Source of the DNA: Blastobasis lacticolella
Taxonomy: Eukaryota > Arthropoda > Insecta > Lepidoptera > Blastobasidae
NCBI GenBank assembly: GCA_905147135.1
Contig: LR990043.1
Span: 16,493,584-16,557,583 of the forward strand
Reading direction: 5' to 3'
DNA: 64,000 nucleotides
Shown: in pieces, positions 23,159 to 36,008 of the stretch
Layout of the letters: each line of letters opens with the position of its first letter
Position numbering within the stretch: the stretch's first letter is position 1
The notes under the pieces: generated by a model
What the model saw: only the letters and a program-made list of their open reading frames with translations
Database searches by the model: none
What the model was told of the DNA's origin: nothing
Position numbers and translations under genes: made by a program

Positions 23159-26100
23159 ATGTCAAAACAAGGAAAAAGAAAAATTACCGTCGAATTACCG
23201 AAAACGAAAGACTTAGCAAATAGACCTAGTGTGTTTGAGCGCCTCGGTACTAAAAAGGCGTCTAGTGCTAAAAAAACAACTGAACATTGCAGACAGTGGG
23301 CCCAGCACGGTACCTGCGCTTACGGTAAAAGTTGCAAATTTGCAGCCACTCACGCATTAATCAGTCCTTCTAAACAGAGGGCTGCTAACAAAGACAGTGA
23401 TATAAAACGTATAGTGAAAGATGATGGTAAGAATCGATTGCATTCGACTGTTGTAGTGAGGTCTGGTCGTAGTCCTGATGCTGAAATTGAAAATTGGGAC
23501 CAAAATGACTTGGAATATGCAGACACAGACGTTCTTGAAAAAAGACGCCAGCAGCTGCAGCGTGAACTAGAGATACAGTTAAAAATGGACTCTGGTAAAG
23601 ACATGCGTAAAGAAAAAAAGAAACCAGTTTCGAGCTCCTCGTCCTCGAGGAGCTCCAGTTCTTCTAGTGCTTCTTCGTCTTCTTCAGATGGCAGTACGTC
23701 TTCGTCCTCTTCTGGAAGGTAATTTTTAGTCACTCATTAACATTCTTGCAGTCACTCTCGACTTGTGCCAGATTAGGTAGGATCTGACTATTAATTAAAA
23801 TACCTATGTATTTTGTGTTTATTATTATCAGTAGAGCGAAATATTATGCTATATTGATGACCGTATCTAACTAAAGGTATGGTACACCTTGTGTCAATCT
23901 TTATAATGGTTCGGAAGTTGGCTGTGGCGCTATAAGTACTATCTAATAATATTTGTGGGATTGAGGCATTCCCCAAAACAAATTAGCACCCTTTTTAAGT
24001 GGGGATCCATTAATGTTAATTGGAATTTAATAAAAATACGCATGACTTGCATTCTACTTCCTTTAATTCAATGTTTAATTGTTTGAGTGTAGTTATTAAC
24101 CTTTTCCATTACTTGTCAAAATTATAAAATATATGAAATGCCAACATTTGACTTCCCAAGATTAAACTTCTTAGAGGATTCTCCTTAAATAGTGCATATC
24201 CAATTGGATACATTACTAGTTGATGGAAAGAGCTGTCACACCGCAAATTGGTTTGACAACCATGCCACAGTAAAGATTGATGCGGGGTGTACAGCAGTAC
24301 ACTGTTATGGGCTGATAAGTTTATATTTGGCAGGTAGCATGAGAAAGGTAGGTAAAATAGCTTGTAAAGCTTGTAAAATATTTTGATCCTTATGTGTAAA
24401 TTTGATAGTGCAATAAGTGCTATGCTAAGCAACTTTTTAAATGGGCACCATTTAGTAGCTAAGAAAAACAAGAATGCAAATGCATTAGGTTTAAATTAGG
24501 TTAGGTTAGTCTAAGACCATACATATATGGTGTATAAAATGCTCAGAATACCAACCAACAAAGGACTGTCCAAAGAATGACAGGCAAACCCCAGTTAAAT
24601 GTGCCCTTTGAGTTTGGCAGTCACCCAGCAAATTACCGAGGTTATGCTGTGTTCATAAATAAATAAGAAAGGAAAATCAACCAACCAAGATACTATGCTC
24701 CTTTAGCAAGACAAGATAATAACCACAGTCAAAAAGTACCCACCAATACTAATGCTTATAAAGACCAGACTAGCCAATCACTGGAGCATAAGTAAGAAAT
24801 GATATAGCCAAGTGCTTAAGAAAAATCCTAAAATTTTATTAAATGAACAAACAACCACAAAGATTTTAATCAAAACTAGAAATAATCTTCACAAAACAAG
24901 GTGATAAGGTAAATAACAGATCTACACAGTAATATTGAAGCCAGTTCGGTCCTATGGAAACTTGAAATTTGAGATATTCTAGCGCTTTCAAAATTGTGTG
25001 TTAAAGGCAATAATAAATGCATCATGATTTACCACAAGGTACATGAGTACACTAACAAACCCATGATCAAGGATAAGATCAAGACGAAATCCAACAAGTA
25101 TAAGGATAGACTAAATTCTCATGTTAACCCATTAGCCAGAAACTTGTATGAACCAATTGAAATTCAGCATTTGGAAATAACACACAATAGTGTTGTTTTG
25201 AATACCTGAAAGTATGGCCTCTGATCGGGGAACTACTCACTGGTATATGTTATACAAAATATCTGCTGACAGTCCAAGGACTGATTGCACGATAAAGTTA
25301 TACCAAAAAAAAAGGTTAGGTTAGTGTTGTGACAATGCATGGAGGAGCTCTGTAATCTCAGGGCAATATCGTTCATTAAACGTTACTGTCAAAATTCATG
25401 AATTTGGCAATTTTTCAATTAAACAATTACTTAAGAAGCTAGCCATTAATTCCCCGGCTAATTTAATCTGGCATCCGGCTGCGACATACCCATGATATAC
25501 GGTCTGTTTTAGTAAGAGCACAAGAAATGAGAACTGTATCATGTTTATGTAAAGAATAATTTTCCCTGTTTGGTCAGATCATTCTGAATAGTTCGGTTGC
25601 TTAGCTACTTCTCATGCTGACTGTACCTAGTCATTTATGGCAAATATCATGTCTAGTAGAAAAGGACAAACTATGAAACAAAAATGGCTGGCAATGGTTG
25701 CCAGTTCTTCTAGTGCTTCTTCGTCCCATGGCCGACTGAAGATTACGCTGCGTAAACGAACAGCAGCTAGCCACTGCCAGATGAGACCACTTACGTTCTT
25801 TGTACGATGAGTTGGAATCATCAGAAACTCATTTTACAAGTTGAGACGTTCGAGCGGCACCGGATATCTTCACTTTCAACTATTAATGACCCTCGCGGTA
25901 AAGTGTTATGCGACTCCCACCTTTTGACGATTTATAAGGTATAGATGGCGCGCTTAATTAACTTCGGTCCTCCGTCTGAATAGTTTAGCGAAGGGTAACG
26001 TCTGAGGAAGTCGAGACTGCTCATCGCCGTATGTAGAATCGGAAAATTGTTGGAGCTGTTGAGGCGTGGAAATCTATAGGCCCTAGTGGTGTAAGCATCC

Positions 26101-29100
26101 TAATAACCGTTATAATCGTATCCTCCTCACCGGGAAGATAGGCAACCAATGGAGACTGAGTATCATTACTCCAGGCTTCAAATGTAAGGACTTCTCGTGG
26201 GGGAATGAAGCAGCTATCGCGGTATAAAGGTGATGTCTTACACTTGAAGCTCCAGGTGTCCAGGTCCTGATTCTTTGTTTTAGGCCTAGTCCTTGTTCTG
26301 GTCCAGGTCCAAAACATGGGCTATATCCAGACCCAGGTCCAAGTCCAGATCCATACTCTTGTACTGGTCCTGCTAATTTCGACTAAGGAATCTGCGAAAG
26401 AAAAATAGAGAAGAAAAAAATGTGTGTAGCAAAGGCCATGAATGGGGAAAAATGCGAATGGAAATCACACATACGAATTGTGGAATACATTAACGAAAAC
26501 AAACGCGAGTGGGGAAAAGACTTGGAACAATGACATTGTGTATTTGGGAATGATGATAACAAGGGATGGGAAATGCGACGGGGATATCGGACGGGGGGTC
26601 AACGGAAGTGTGCACGCGGTATTGAGTAGCCCAGCGGTCTCACAAAAGGCACGATGAGGAATAGTGTGTTGAGAGCTTGTTGTAAGCTGAAGGATGATGT
26701 GGATGGTGACAAGGATTGTAAGAGGTATGCTGAGATGGTTTGGACACGTGTAGAGAATGGATGAAAAACGGCTTACAAAAGGTATCTATCGTGCGAATGT
26801 GATTAAAAGGGTTGGTAGAGGGCGCCCAAGAAGGACATATACTGATCAGATAAATGATCTGCTCCAAAAAGGGCTGTAGTACCCTCAACCGCCGTAAATG
26901 CATGAAAAGATGTATGAATGTGGAAGAGGCGAAAGAGGTGTATCAGGATCGTGGCTTGTGGCACTCGTTAGTCTCTGCCTACCCTTATGGGATGTGGGTG
27001 TGAGTGTGTATGTATGTATGTCGGTTACTATTTTTTTCCGATAGTTTCAGGTACGGTTACAGAGCTACATAAGATCTCTGTCATGTAGGGAACAAATGTC
27101 TTGATTCCCCCGTGGAATTGGGGCGCCTAGTCGCCTTGTAGATTATTGGTACGACGTCCGTATTTCTACTCTGCCAGACACCACACGGCAAAATGTTATT
27201 ACTATGTATTGTAAATAATTGAATGATATGTATCTTTATTATCTAACTTTTAGTTTACAAAACAATCAAAGAATAGAGAAAGAAAGAAATTGATTGCAAA
27301 TGTTAGCAGTTATATTTAAAATAATATTGTATTTCTTATGATAATTAGAGGAGTCAAATTTCTCTTGTCTTGTGTCGTGTATTTTTGCGCCATAATGTTT
27401 TGCAATTAAAATTACTGGCTTATTTGAATTTTCAAATTGATGCATAATAATGGTTTCAATATTTACAGAGAGATAAAGAGAAAAGGGAAAAAAAATAAAT
27501 TGAAGCGGAATTCGAGTTCTTCCTCCGATGGCGATGTGCCTACTAAAAAGAAATTTGTCAAGAGTGATACTCTTAAAAAAGATAAAACTGATTTAAAGAA
27601 ATCAAACATAAAAAAAGATGAGAAGGTGTTGAAAAAGAATGATAATGTTAAGAAGAAAACTTTAACAAAAGTGACAATCGATAAAAAGTCTTTATCACCA
27701 GGAAAGAAATCTGGTGGGACACCACCTATTACTTCTAAGAATATTCCTAAAAACGTGTCAAAACACACAAAATCTCCGCCGAGGAGGGATAGAAATCGAA
27801 GTATATCACCGCATTCTGCTAGAGATCGTGAAAAAGATAGAGATCGTAAAGAAAAAGAGAGAGATAAAGATCGTGACAAAGAAAGAGATAAAGTTAGAGG
27901 GCGTAGTAGATCTCTTAAAAAGGGAAGATCTAGATCACCTCGACCACATGGGTCGCATTCAAAAGATATTAGAAGGAAAGATAGTTCTGAAAGGAGCAGG
28001 CCTGTTTCCCCGAAGAAGCAAGTAAGGAAAGATGTCAGCTCAGACAGGCATAGGAAACGGTCCGCTAGTAGGGATAGAGCGCGTGATCATAAAGATAAAT
28101 CTTCCGAAAGAAGAAAAGACAAACATGACGATAAAGATAGACATGATCGAAAAGACAGAGGTCGTGATAGAAACAAAGATAAAAGAGACGATAGTAAGCG
28201 AAGGGGTCGTGACCGAGGCCTTGGCAGCAGAGGAGGATCCGATAAAGGTTTAGAAAAGCCCAATAAACCTATGGAGAGACTTCTTCCTAGGCCTGAAGAA
28301 CGGTTAGCTGCCCTTGCTGCTATTTCAAACAGGGCCCTCGAAACAGATAAAAATTCAACTACATCTAAAGACAGACAAGACACACATTCTGATCGAGGCG
28401 GACGCAAACAAGATAGGCTGGAAAGGGATAGGTCATCCAAGCGAGACCGATTAGATAGTATGGATAGAGAACAAGGTGATTACGATATTGATCGTCCTTA
28501 CGATCATGAACATGGTATGGAACATTACGACAGAGTAGACGATCGTTATGACGGTGTTCCCAGGGATGATGATAGGTCACCTGGCTATAATGTGCAAAGC
28601 AGGGAGAGGCATTACGATTCAGGATATGACATGCCAGGGCCCCAAAGGGGCTATCCTGAGGAGGAAGATAGAAGATACAATGAGCATATGGGAGATCACA
28701 GAGGTGTTGAAATGGGTAAGATTTAGAAAACATTACTTATTGTTAATACTTTGTGTTGTGACTTTGTGATGTTATGAATTAAATCACTTTTTGAATAATA
28801 GTTCTTATAAAATTTGTTTAATAAAGCGGAACTAGTGTACAAAACACATTTTAAGGGTATGTTCAGGGTTTCCTACCGCATACCTTTGTTGACGACGAGA
28901 TGTGTGATAATAACTGTGATAGTTTAAAACATTAAATGTACCTACACAGTTCAACAATAAAGTTATTCTATTCTATTCTATTATGTTACGTGTAAAAATA
29001 GTAGTTTATGTAACTGTCATATAAAAGGGGGTATTAAAACATGATAATAGTTTGACACGAGTGTTTTAATACCTAATTATATGCAGTTGCATACACTACT

Positions 29101-32100
29101 TTATCTACACTCATATTTTCATGTTATAATTTCGTACCTATAATGATCTCAACTTTGCTGGAAGTAAGCTGCGAGTCAGTTCTGTTGTACCTACGCGTCG
29201 AGGATATCAAGCGGCGGGAAATTCACTTCACTGCTTTCACATTTCTCTTTTTATTTGCTTCAAACAAGAGAAAACATTCACATTGCTGTATTGTAAAGTA
29301 ATTTTTTAAAATTTTAGTCTGGCGGTAATAAAGTGTAACCTTAAACGAATGTTTTCGAATATGAAATTGGAACATTACGCTATGAGTGTAGATAAAGGTG
29401 ATTTATATCATAGTTTATGATTTTATTGAAGCATTTTAATTTTAAATAGATATGACCGACGTGTCAAGTCAACATTTCTTTATTGAGGCATACAGGCAAG
29501 CGGGCCACCACTGCCTTTAGACATTAGCAACACTAAGAGTAACGCCAATGCGTTGACCACCTCCATAACACGTTGCTCTGGCTGCAAAAAGGCAAATGCC
29601 CCTCCACTGCCAAAGCCACGGTGCCCTAAATCTATAGAGCACTGGAGACCTTAATCACCGGCAGAAACACAATACTATTTAAAAGAGTATTGTTTAGCTG
29701 CGTTATTCTGTAAGGTGGAGGTACTTCCCCAGTCGGGCGGGACCGATTCGAACGGGATACCCCGCTATGCCCTACCTCTTAAATCATTGTGAACTTATTT
29801 CCTCTTGACTATGCCCAGAAGTATACTTCCTATATAGGTTTGACGATTGAAAGAGATATGTAATGTCCTACTCAATAAGAAATGTTGACTTTTGACTTTT
29901 GGGCTGGCTAGTGAGTCAATGAATACATGATCTGTATTTTACCTGTCTTATTTTAAATTTATGAAGGAGAAACGATCTCAGCCACTCCAGTTACTAAAAC
30001 CTAAACGGTTTTACTACTTTAAAGGTTACGAAGACCGCAGACCTCATCGTGACCGATCTTGGGAAGGCAGATCTAGTTCAATAGACCGTGAACGCGCCTA
30101 TATACACCCCCACAAAGAGTGGGAAGGTGACGATTACCGCGCGGGTGGCGATTGGGGCAGGGAAAGACATTGGCCGATGCATGAAACACAGGTATACCTA
30201 TGATGTTTTATTTCTTTATTATTTCATGACTATACAACTCTCATTATTCAAATCTTTCATTTATATCTTCTGCTCTAGGTGAGTCTCTATTATCAAGCTT
30301 TATATCGCAACGAACTTATCGATTATCGTAAAAGAAACGACGAATATCAATGCCTTATCCTTTCCCATATTTTCCTTGGCTGTCCATATCCTCATTTTGG
30401 TATGTCCTTCCTTTCCTTATTTTTACTTCTAATTTGTGAATCTTATTTTTACTATTGACTAACATTACATAATAAAAATATTATTTAGATGAACGAGTGG
30501 GGTGATAAGGAAGCAGATATAGAAGGTTGGCATCATCGAGGTCCTCCCCCAGGCCCACATCGTGGGCGAATGCATGGTGAGTGTTCATGTAATACGCAGC
30601 ATACCTATATTCTATTTAAAAAATAATGTATAATATTAATTTATAAATTTTATTATTCTCAATTAGGTAAAAAGAATTCTGATGACTATGGAAGAGGAAT
30701 GAGGGTAGAATTAGGTAGAGATGGAGGTAAGCGGCGGCCACAAAGAAACGACTCAGAATCTGTTAATAAGGAGACTCCACCCCCAGCCCAGCCACCGGCT
30801 ACCGTTACGTCTTCCGTTCGCCAGGAGACGGAAGGTGATGACAAACCGATACCTGATGATCTTAGCGAAATTAGCGACGATCCCGATGACATACTTAACA
30901 GGGAAGATGTAAGTTAAATCATATCAAACTTAGCCGTAGGTTAGTTTTGTTTACATGTACTATACGTTATTTTCGATACCTTTTCATTATAGATGGGTGA
31001 TCAAACTGTAGACGAAAACAGCCAAACTGCTTTACCAATAGATGAAGGGCCAACTAAACCAGAGAGTTCAGAAAAGGAATCAACCCAGGTAGCAATATGA
31101 GTTACATATTTGTCCTTAAATTTTTTCTACTGTATTAGTAGATACAACTAGGTCTAACTAAGTAAGGTCTACTGACCTAATGGAAACGAGTCATAAAATA
31201 ATGGATCATTGTTTTTCAGGACACCAGCGGCGCAGCTGACGAAAAAGACTTACAAGACTCGAAAGATGACGAAGATGCCGCTAACCTCGACTTTGAAGAA
31301 ATATCTGATGGAGAACTTGAAGAGGAACGAACTAGAGGTTCATTTATTAATCTCAATATATTTTAGAGCTTTTTGTATTATTAAGTATCCTTAACACACA
31401 ATGACGTCTGTATTGTTTTAAATTACAGCTGGATTAGGCGACGCTCTTGGAGTCGACTGGGCTAGCCTAGTGGCTGATGTACGACGCCGCGAACAAACAG
31501 CCCCAGCGGGTGGCGCTCAGGAACGCTGGCGTCCTGAGAGGGTTCTTACTCGACTAGGTCTCTCAGTGCACATGGCCGGAAAAGATACGGTCCAGAACAT
31601 ACTCCAAAAGAATGCAGAGAGTGTTCAGAGTGAAAATGAAAAAGGCGATGATGTCAAAGAAATTAAACCCGCAGAGCAAAATGGAACACACGAGAACGAA
31701 GTTGAACAGCACTCTGAGACGACGCATGCAGTGAATGTAGATGTGCATCCTGTGGCAGCTATACAGGTAACATTTCAGTGAATTCAACTGTAGAAAAACC
31801 TGAATCTCCAAATTACAGGTGTCAGTCCACTTCTGTGTATTTATTAGACATGGGCCGATTAGTCGGCCAACCTGATCATAGTTTTAGGCTAAGTTTGGAT
31901 AGCATTCATTCCGTAGGTGTAAGCAGAGATACCGCTTGTCGGCTGTCGGGCCCGGATTTTAATCTTATGTTCAAATTCAATGAAAACCGGTGTCAGACAA
32001 GTGTGAATAGCTAGAAAAAGGCTTTGCCACTGGATCATCCGATTAAAATCCGGGCCCGACAGTCGACAAGAGGGAACGGGCTCTTACAGTCCTGAGAAAC

Positions 32101-32890
32101 TTTTGCCGCTCTTTCCACATATATCACCTTTTCATATAGGTTTGTCAGTTTAGGATACCTACTCTTGACCTGAACTTGACTTCTCTGTTTATCTGATCTT
32201 GGAATGTACGTCTAGGTCTTTCCCTTTCAACTCTTGAGCCAAAGCAAAAACTACAGCAAAATAATCCGCATCATCGCAAAGGTTAAGCGGTAGCTTACCA
32301 AGCACAACAAGACTTTCGAGGCTTTGTAACTTAGCGCTCAATACACTATAATCTGTATTTCGAATAATTATAATACTCTTACTAGCACTCGGTTTCTTTA
32401 ATAAATATAAGTAGGTATAGAAAATAGCGATTAGTCGGCTGTTTTTGCCGAGAAGTCGGCGACTGCAAAAGTGGCCGAATATTTGGCTTTCTCAACTAGT
32501 CGGCACTGTTCTTGTCATTGATTCTTATTTATTTAGTCCATTACATTTCATACATTTTATACTTCAGAATATCCCACTACGTAGTGCGCAAAAAATTGGT
32601 TACTCTTTATGTGGATACTGTATTTCATAATTACTGTATTTGTGGAATATGTAGAACATAATAATACATTTCAGGTCGCCATGCAGAAACGAAAGCGTCA
32701 ACGAGCAATCTTATTTGGTTCTGGTTGTGAAATAACGAGAGGTTTAAGTGCTCGTCGGGACTTGGCACTACGGCGTTATCTATGCCAGCTTCCTGTGGCC
32801 GAGCGTACTGGACAATCTCGAGTATCTCCCCAGCCGAATTTATTCCATGCAGCACGGGCTTTACTGATGCAAGCACCTGCCAATGCTTGA
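23159..32890 (+). CDS. ZC3H13: ZC3H13/Flacc-like m6A-writer subunit
   Basis: Nine exons: 23159-23718, 27469-28715, 30025-30191, 30489-30576, 30667-30908, 30993-31088, 31220-31337, 31429-31766 and 32675-32890. All junction phases agree, giving 1023 aa. The N-terminus KRKITVELPKTKD then RPSVFERLG matches ZC3H13. A CCCH-type finger has Cys44, Cys53, Cys59 and His65. Next come a Ser run, a very long Arg/Lys/Asp/Glu/Ser region (exon 2), acidic exons 5-7 (DDLSEISDDPDD, NLDFEEISDGELEEE), and a conserved C-terminus (LGVDWASLVADVRRRE; GLSARRDLALRRYLCQL). The protein bridges RBM15/Spenito to WTAP/Fl(2)d in the nuclear m6A-METTL-associated complex. The 3.75-kb first intron holds retroelement remnants. 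The gene is tail to tail with the dipeptidase. Confidence 0.9.
24556..25312 (+). mobile_element. Internally deleted jockey-like LINE in ZC3H13 intron 1
   Basis: The 5' part (24560-24790) resembles an ORF1 zinc-knuckle and its downstream region: GSHPANYRGYAV, then RYYAPLARQDNNHSQ. The later part (24994-25200) resembles a reverse transcriptase C-terminus: KSNKYKDRLNSHVNPLARNL. It ends in an A-run at 25303-25311. Most of the element between the two is missing. It is in the same orientation as the host gene. Confidence 0.6.
26420..27010 (+). mobile_element. LINE reverse transcriptase C-terminal fragment in ZC3H13 intron 1
   Basis: Across two frames the text reads GMLRWFGHV-like, RMDEKRLTKGIYRANVIKRV, GRGRPRRTYTDQINDLLQKG, then NVEEAKEVYQDRGLWHSLVS and AYPYGM with a stop. 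This is the familiar end of an abundant insect non-LTR element. There is at least one frameshift and one in-frame stop. An inverted family D repeat follows at 27085-27195. Confidence 0.75.
27085..27195 (-). mobile_element. Family D repeat, inverted copy
   Basis: On the minus strand it reads CCGTGTGGTGTCTGGCAGAG followed by ACAAGGCGACTAGGCGCC, the same block order as 42420-42500 (GTGTGGTGTCCGGCAGAGTA and ACAAGGCGACTAATG). Confidence 0.65.
29466..29891 (+). mobile_element. Inverted-repeat-flanked repeat in ZC3H13 intron 2
   Basis: AAGTCAACATTTCTTTATTG at 29466 is mirrored by CAATAAGAAATGTTGACTT at the right end (29872-29890). Inside is a family C block (GGCAAGCGGGCCACCACTGC), a Phe/Leu-rich non-coding stretch and a small inverted repeat AATACT...AGTATTGTTTAGCTGCG. 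No protein frame. It could be a family C element captured in a DNA transposon. Confidence 0.5.
31935..32070. repeat. Inverted repeat in ZC3H13 intron 8
   Basis: Two 30-bp arms (31935-31964 and 32041-32070) are complementary with a single mismatch and share the core GTCGGGCCCGGATTTTAATC. An outer motif GATTAGTCGGC occurs at 31857 and again near 32430, so a larger degenerate transposon of about 600 bp may fill this intron. Confidence 0.75.
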
Positions 32891-33320
32891 CATTGACCCT
32901 ACAGAACCTTATCTTGCTATTTATAAATAAATGGCTAAGACTTTGACTATAAATATACTTACATAAAATTATTGGTGTTATGTTGATGGTGTTGAATAGG
33001 TAGCAAGCATATTGGTGGATTATAAAACTTATGAGTGCAATATGAAGTGAAAATTACTGTTTCGCATGTGATAATCGTGAATATTGCTGAAGAATTTGTA
33101 ATACAATGATGAAGTGCAAACAATTGTGTAAGTTCATACAAAAGACTAGAAGTAACTAAAATAAAGGTACATAATATGGAATAATGATTTATTTTATACA
33201 ACAATGTAATAATTACTTAATTGTATTATGAAATATTGTTACTGTATTGTAAATGATTACTTCAATAACATTACACTTTTAAGTATTATTAAGTTTCATT
33301 TTTCAGCTTAAATTACAATT

Positions 33321-34214
33321 TTAGTTGCCAAGATATGATAGATCCGAGTGTATAGGAATATCAGTCTTCTGTGGTCCTCTGAAATAAACAAAAATCAATT
33401 AATGATGATCATACCATTTTATATCAATAATAAATACATTATAAAATATTAATTGTTAAAACTTACTTCTGAAACAATACAGCACCAGCAACTCCTTTAA
33501 CTACTATTGACTGACCCTCTATCTTTAAGATACAGCCTTCCCTCATTCCTAGGACTGGAGCTGCATGAGGCATCTGCATGTATTCTAGAATTCTTTGGTC
33601 TCGCGTTTCCCCTTTATGAGTTTCACTGTCTTTATATTCAATGTAGTGTGGATTTATATTAAATGGTACTATTCCAATTGCCTCAAATGATGGGGGATAA
33701 ATTATTGGCATGTCATTAGTTGTATGAATGCTTTTAGTTGCAACATTCGAACCAGCGCTGCTTCCAATATATACCAAGGAACCTTCATCAACCCTTTGCT
33801 TAATTAGTTTTACCAAATTGTTTTCATACAATCGTTTCAATAGTAAAAATGTATTGCCTCCTCCTACAAATATTGCTTTAGCAGAGTACACGGCATGTTC
33901 AGGATCAGGGCACGCATTCAGGCCAATGAAATTGTAACCCCATGGTCCTATAATGTCTTTCATTTTACTAGTGAATCTCTCGCAATCATATTGTGCATAT
34001 GGCACAAAGATTATGTCAGTCACTTTGTTTCTGTAAAGAACATAGGCAGCTTGTAAAACACAAAACGAAAAGGTAAATTATATGGCAAACAAGTCCTGGT
34101 GAAGATAGGTACTTACTTGTTGAGTAAATTGCATATGTCTTCCTTGGCAAATTCGAGCATATTATAACCGTGGCAGCATGAAGATGAGAGTAGTAAAGCT
34201 TGGCGGCGAGACAT
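33321..34214 (-). CDS. Alpha-aspartyl dipeptidase (peptidase E, family S51)
   Basis: Three exons: 34117-34214, 33467-34030 and 33321-33378. Phases are 2 and 2, donors GTAAGT in both introns, acceptors TTCTTTACAG-like and TTTATTTCAG; 239 aa, the usual length of the animal enzyme. The N-terminus is RRQALLLSSSCCHGYNMLEF. The nucleophile motif IGSSAGSNV places the catalytic Ser at residue 124, and NINPHYIE gives the His at 161. The last exon supplies the conserved end SDLSYL. Reading on without splicing would stop early after FQK, so the third exon matters. The enzyme cleaves dipeptides with N-terminal aspartate in the cytosol. An in-frame upstream ATG at 34310 exists but MSRRQ is the family start. 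Confidence 0.93.
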
Positions 34215-34829
34215 CGCTCTTGTATAATAACTTTTATGGGAGTAATGAGAAAGAGAAGTTACTTTATGAAGTAAGAATTGTACAGTAAATATACGAGATA
34301 ACATAAACATTTATCTAAACGATAACGTGTTCACTGTACATGGTACGGTAAGTAGCTTTTATTGTTGATTAAATCCGATAACACAGTGTTAGGTATCTAA
34401 TAGTAGGTAATAATCAGGAAAGGGGTGTGGATATGAAACACTTATTTCCTATTGTTATTGTATTGAATACGATTATTAATCTATTGATTGAAATATCTTA
34501 GAGAATTTTAATTAAAGTTTAATCATTATTATATTTAGGTCAGCACAATAGAATGAATGTAAATCTTGCAAAATGAGCACAAACCGCTAAAAATAAACTA
34601 CAAAAATATGAACAATAACATTTCTAATGAATCGAGTCAAACAAATCCGCTGCGTCAGCTGATTTGAATTTTGACGTGTCAGAGCAGAGATGTCTGTCAG
34701 TCATTCGTGAGTGACATTCGTTTTTATTTTTGGCGGCTCTGGCGTCTAGGCCATAGTAAGGGTCGGAGTCCACCGGTTTATACAATGCATGGAAAAAGAA
34801 AAATCAGAGTACGAGAGTGTAATAAAATT
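34215..34829. other. Dipeptidase promoter side; no gene recognised
   Basis: AT-rich sequence upstream of the minus-strand dipeptidase. No further exon can be supported, and no clear core promoter motif was identified. Confidence 0.4.
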
Positions 34830-36008
34830 TTATTTTGGTGTGCCTTGAGGTACTGTCAGATTTGTGGCGATAACGGTAAGGACGGTGCTGGGGATGTCTA
34901 GATTGTCTAGAGGAGGACGTTCGCAGGCTTGTGCTGGTTGTGGAACAACAGAGTTCATAGGGAGACTCATTCTCTGCCTGCTTTCTCCACTTTGCCCTAT
35001 CCTCGGCAACGTCACGTCGACTCTCGCGTCCGACTCGGCGATGTCAATCCATTGCTTCTTGGGCCTTCCGCGGGATCTTTTTCCTGATACCGGCAGATTC
35101 AGGCACCTATTTCCCATGTATCCCTGGGGCTTACGCAACATGTGACCATACCAGAGCAGCCGTGCCTCTTCGATCTTATTTGCGATATCACTTACATCAA
35201 GGCTGCCACGGATGTACTTGTTACGCACTCCATCAAGTCGCGTAACGCCACACATCCACCGCAGCATTTTCATTTCGTTGGCGTGGAGTTCGCGGACGTG
35301 CTTCGTCGTAAAGCATCAGAGGCCTAATTACGCTCTTATATATTAGCCCCTTGAGCCTGATTGGTATTTTAAGGTCACAGGTAACCGCCGTGAGCTCCCA
35401 CCATTTGGCCCAAGCTGCGGATACTCGAGCCTTGACATCGGGGCCGATATCGCCGGACTCGTGGTGCACGGATCCGAGGTATTTAAATTTATCTGTTCTA
35501 TTGACAGCTTCGTTCCCTATACGGATGGTTTCAAAATCCGCACTGCAGCTAGCCATATACTCTGTTTTGGCGACGTTCAGCTTTAAACCACCGTTATCTA
35601 GCACTGCCTTCCACGTGTTTACCTTGGTCTCAAGATCCTGCCTAAGCTTGCTCACTAGTACGTTGTCATCAGCGTATTTCATAAGCCAAAGAGGCGCGTC
35701 CTGAATTTCCGCTGAGAGGACATCGAGCACAATGCAAAACAAGTAAGGGCTCAGCACTGAACCCTGGTAAACACCAACGGTAATCGGGATTTAGTATGGC
35801 CTACGATGGTTTTGACGACGGCCTCAGTTTTAGCGTACATGTCCTGGATAATCTTAATGTACGCCTCGGGCACAGACTTTGATCTCAGAGCCCAGAGATT
35901 CAGAGGGAGACTAGAGTGAAGAAAATCCTCATTGTAGCAAAAAATATAGCATGCGTTCCGATATTTTAATGATCGCGCTGCGTACAGGGATGTCAAACAT
36001 GTAACCAA
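34830..36008 (-). mobile_element. RTE-like LINE reverse transcriptase, 5'-truncated
   Basis: Three overlapping minus-strand frames make one decayed ORF2. Segment 35751-36008 has the upstream part (VPEAYIKIIQDMYAKTEAVV). 35233-35757 has the catalytic core MKYADDNVLVS (YADD box) and LKLNVAKTEYMAS. 34830-35273 has the end, MLRWMCGVTRLDGVRNKYIR and EEARLLWYGHMLRKPQGYMG. Frameshifts separate them. A matching piece is at 9970-10130. A separate + strand RT scrap (VFDCVPREMMLWAL) lies at 36300-36360. Confidence 0.85.

Noticed and set aside
24490..24510. TTAGG-like telomeric repeat (GGTTAGGTTAG)
   Set aside because: Only two or three units, also seen at 22725 and 25315; too short to indicate telomeric DNA.
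28085..28440. Leu/Ser/Arg-rich minus-strand protein of 117 aa
   Set aside because: Mirror of the Arg/Asp/Ser-rich exon; no start, splice or domain evidence.
27463..28733. Minus-strand and +1 frames in ZC3H13 exon 2
   Set aside because: Low-complexity Arg/Lys/Asp/Ser coding sequence opens alternative frames. The spliced + frame matches ZC3H13.
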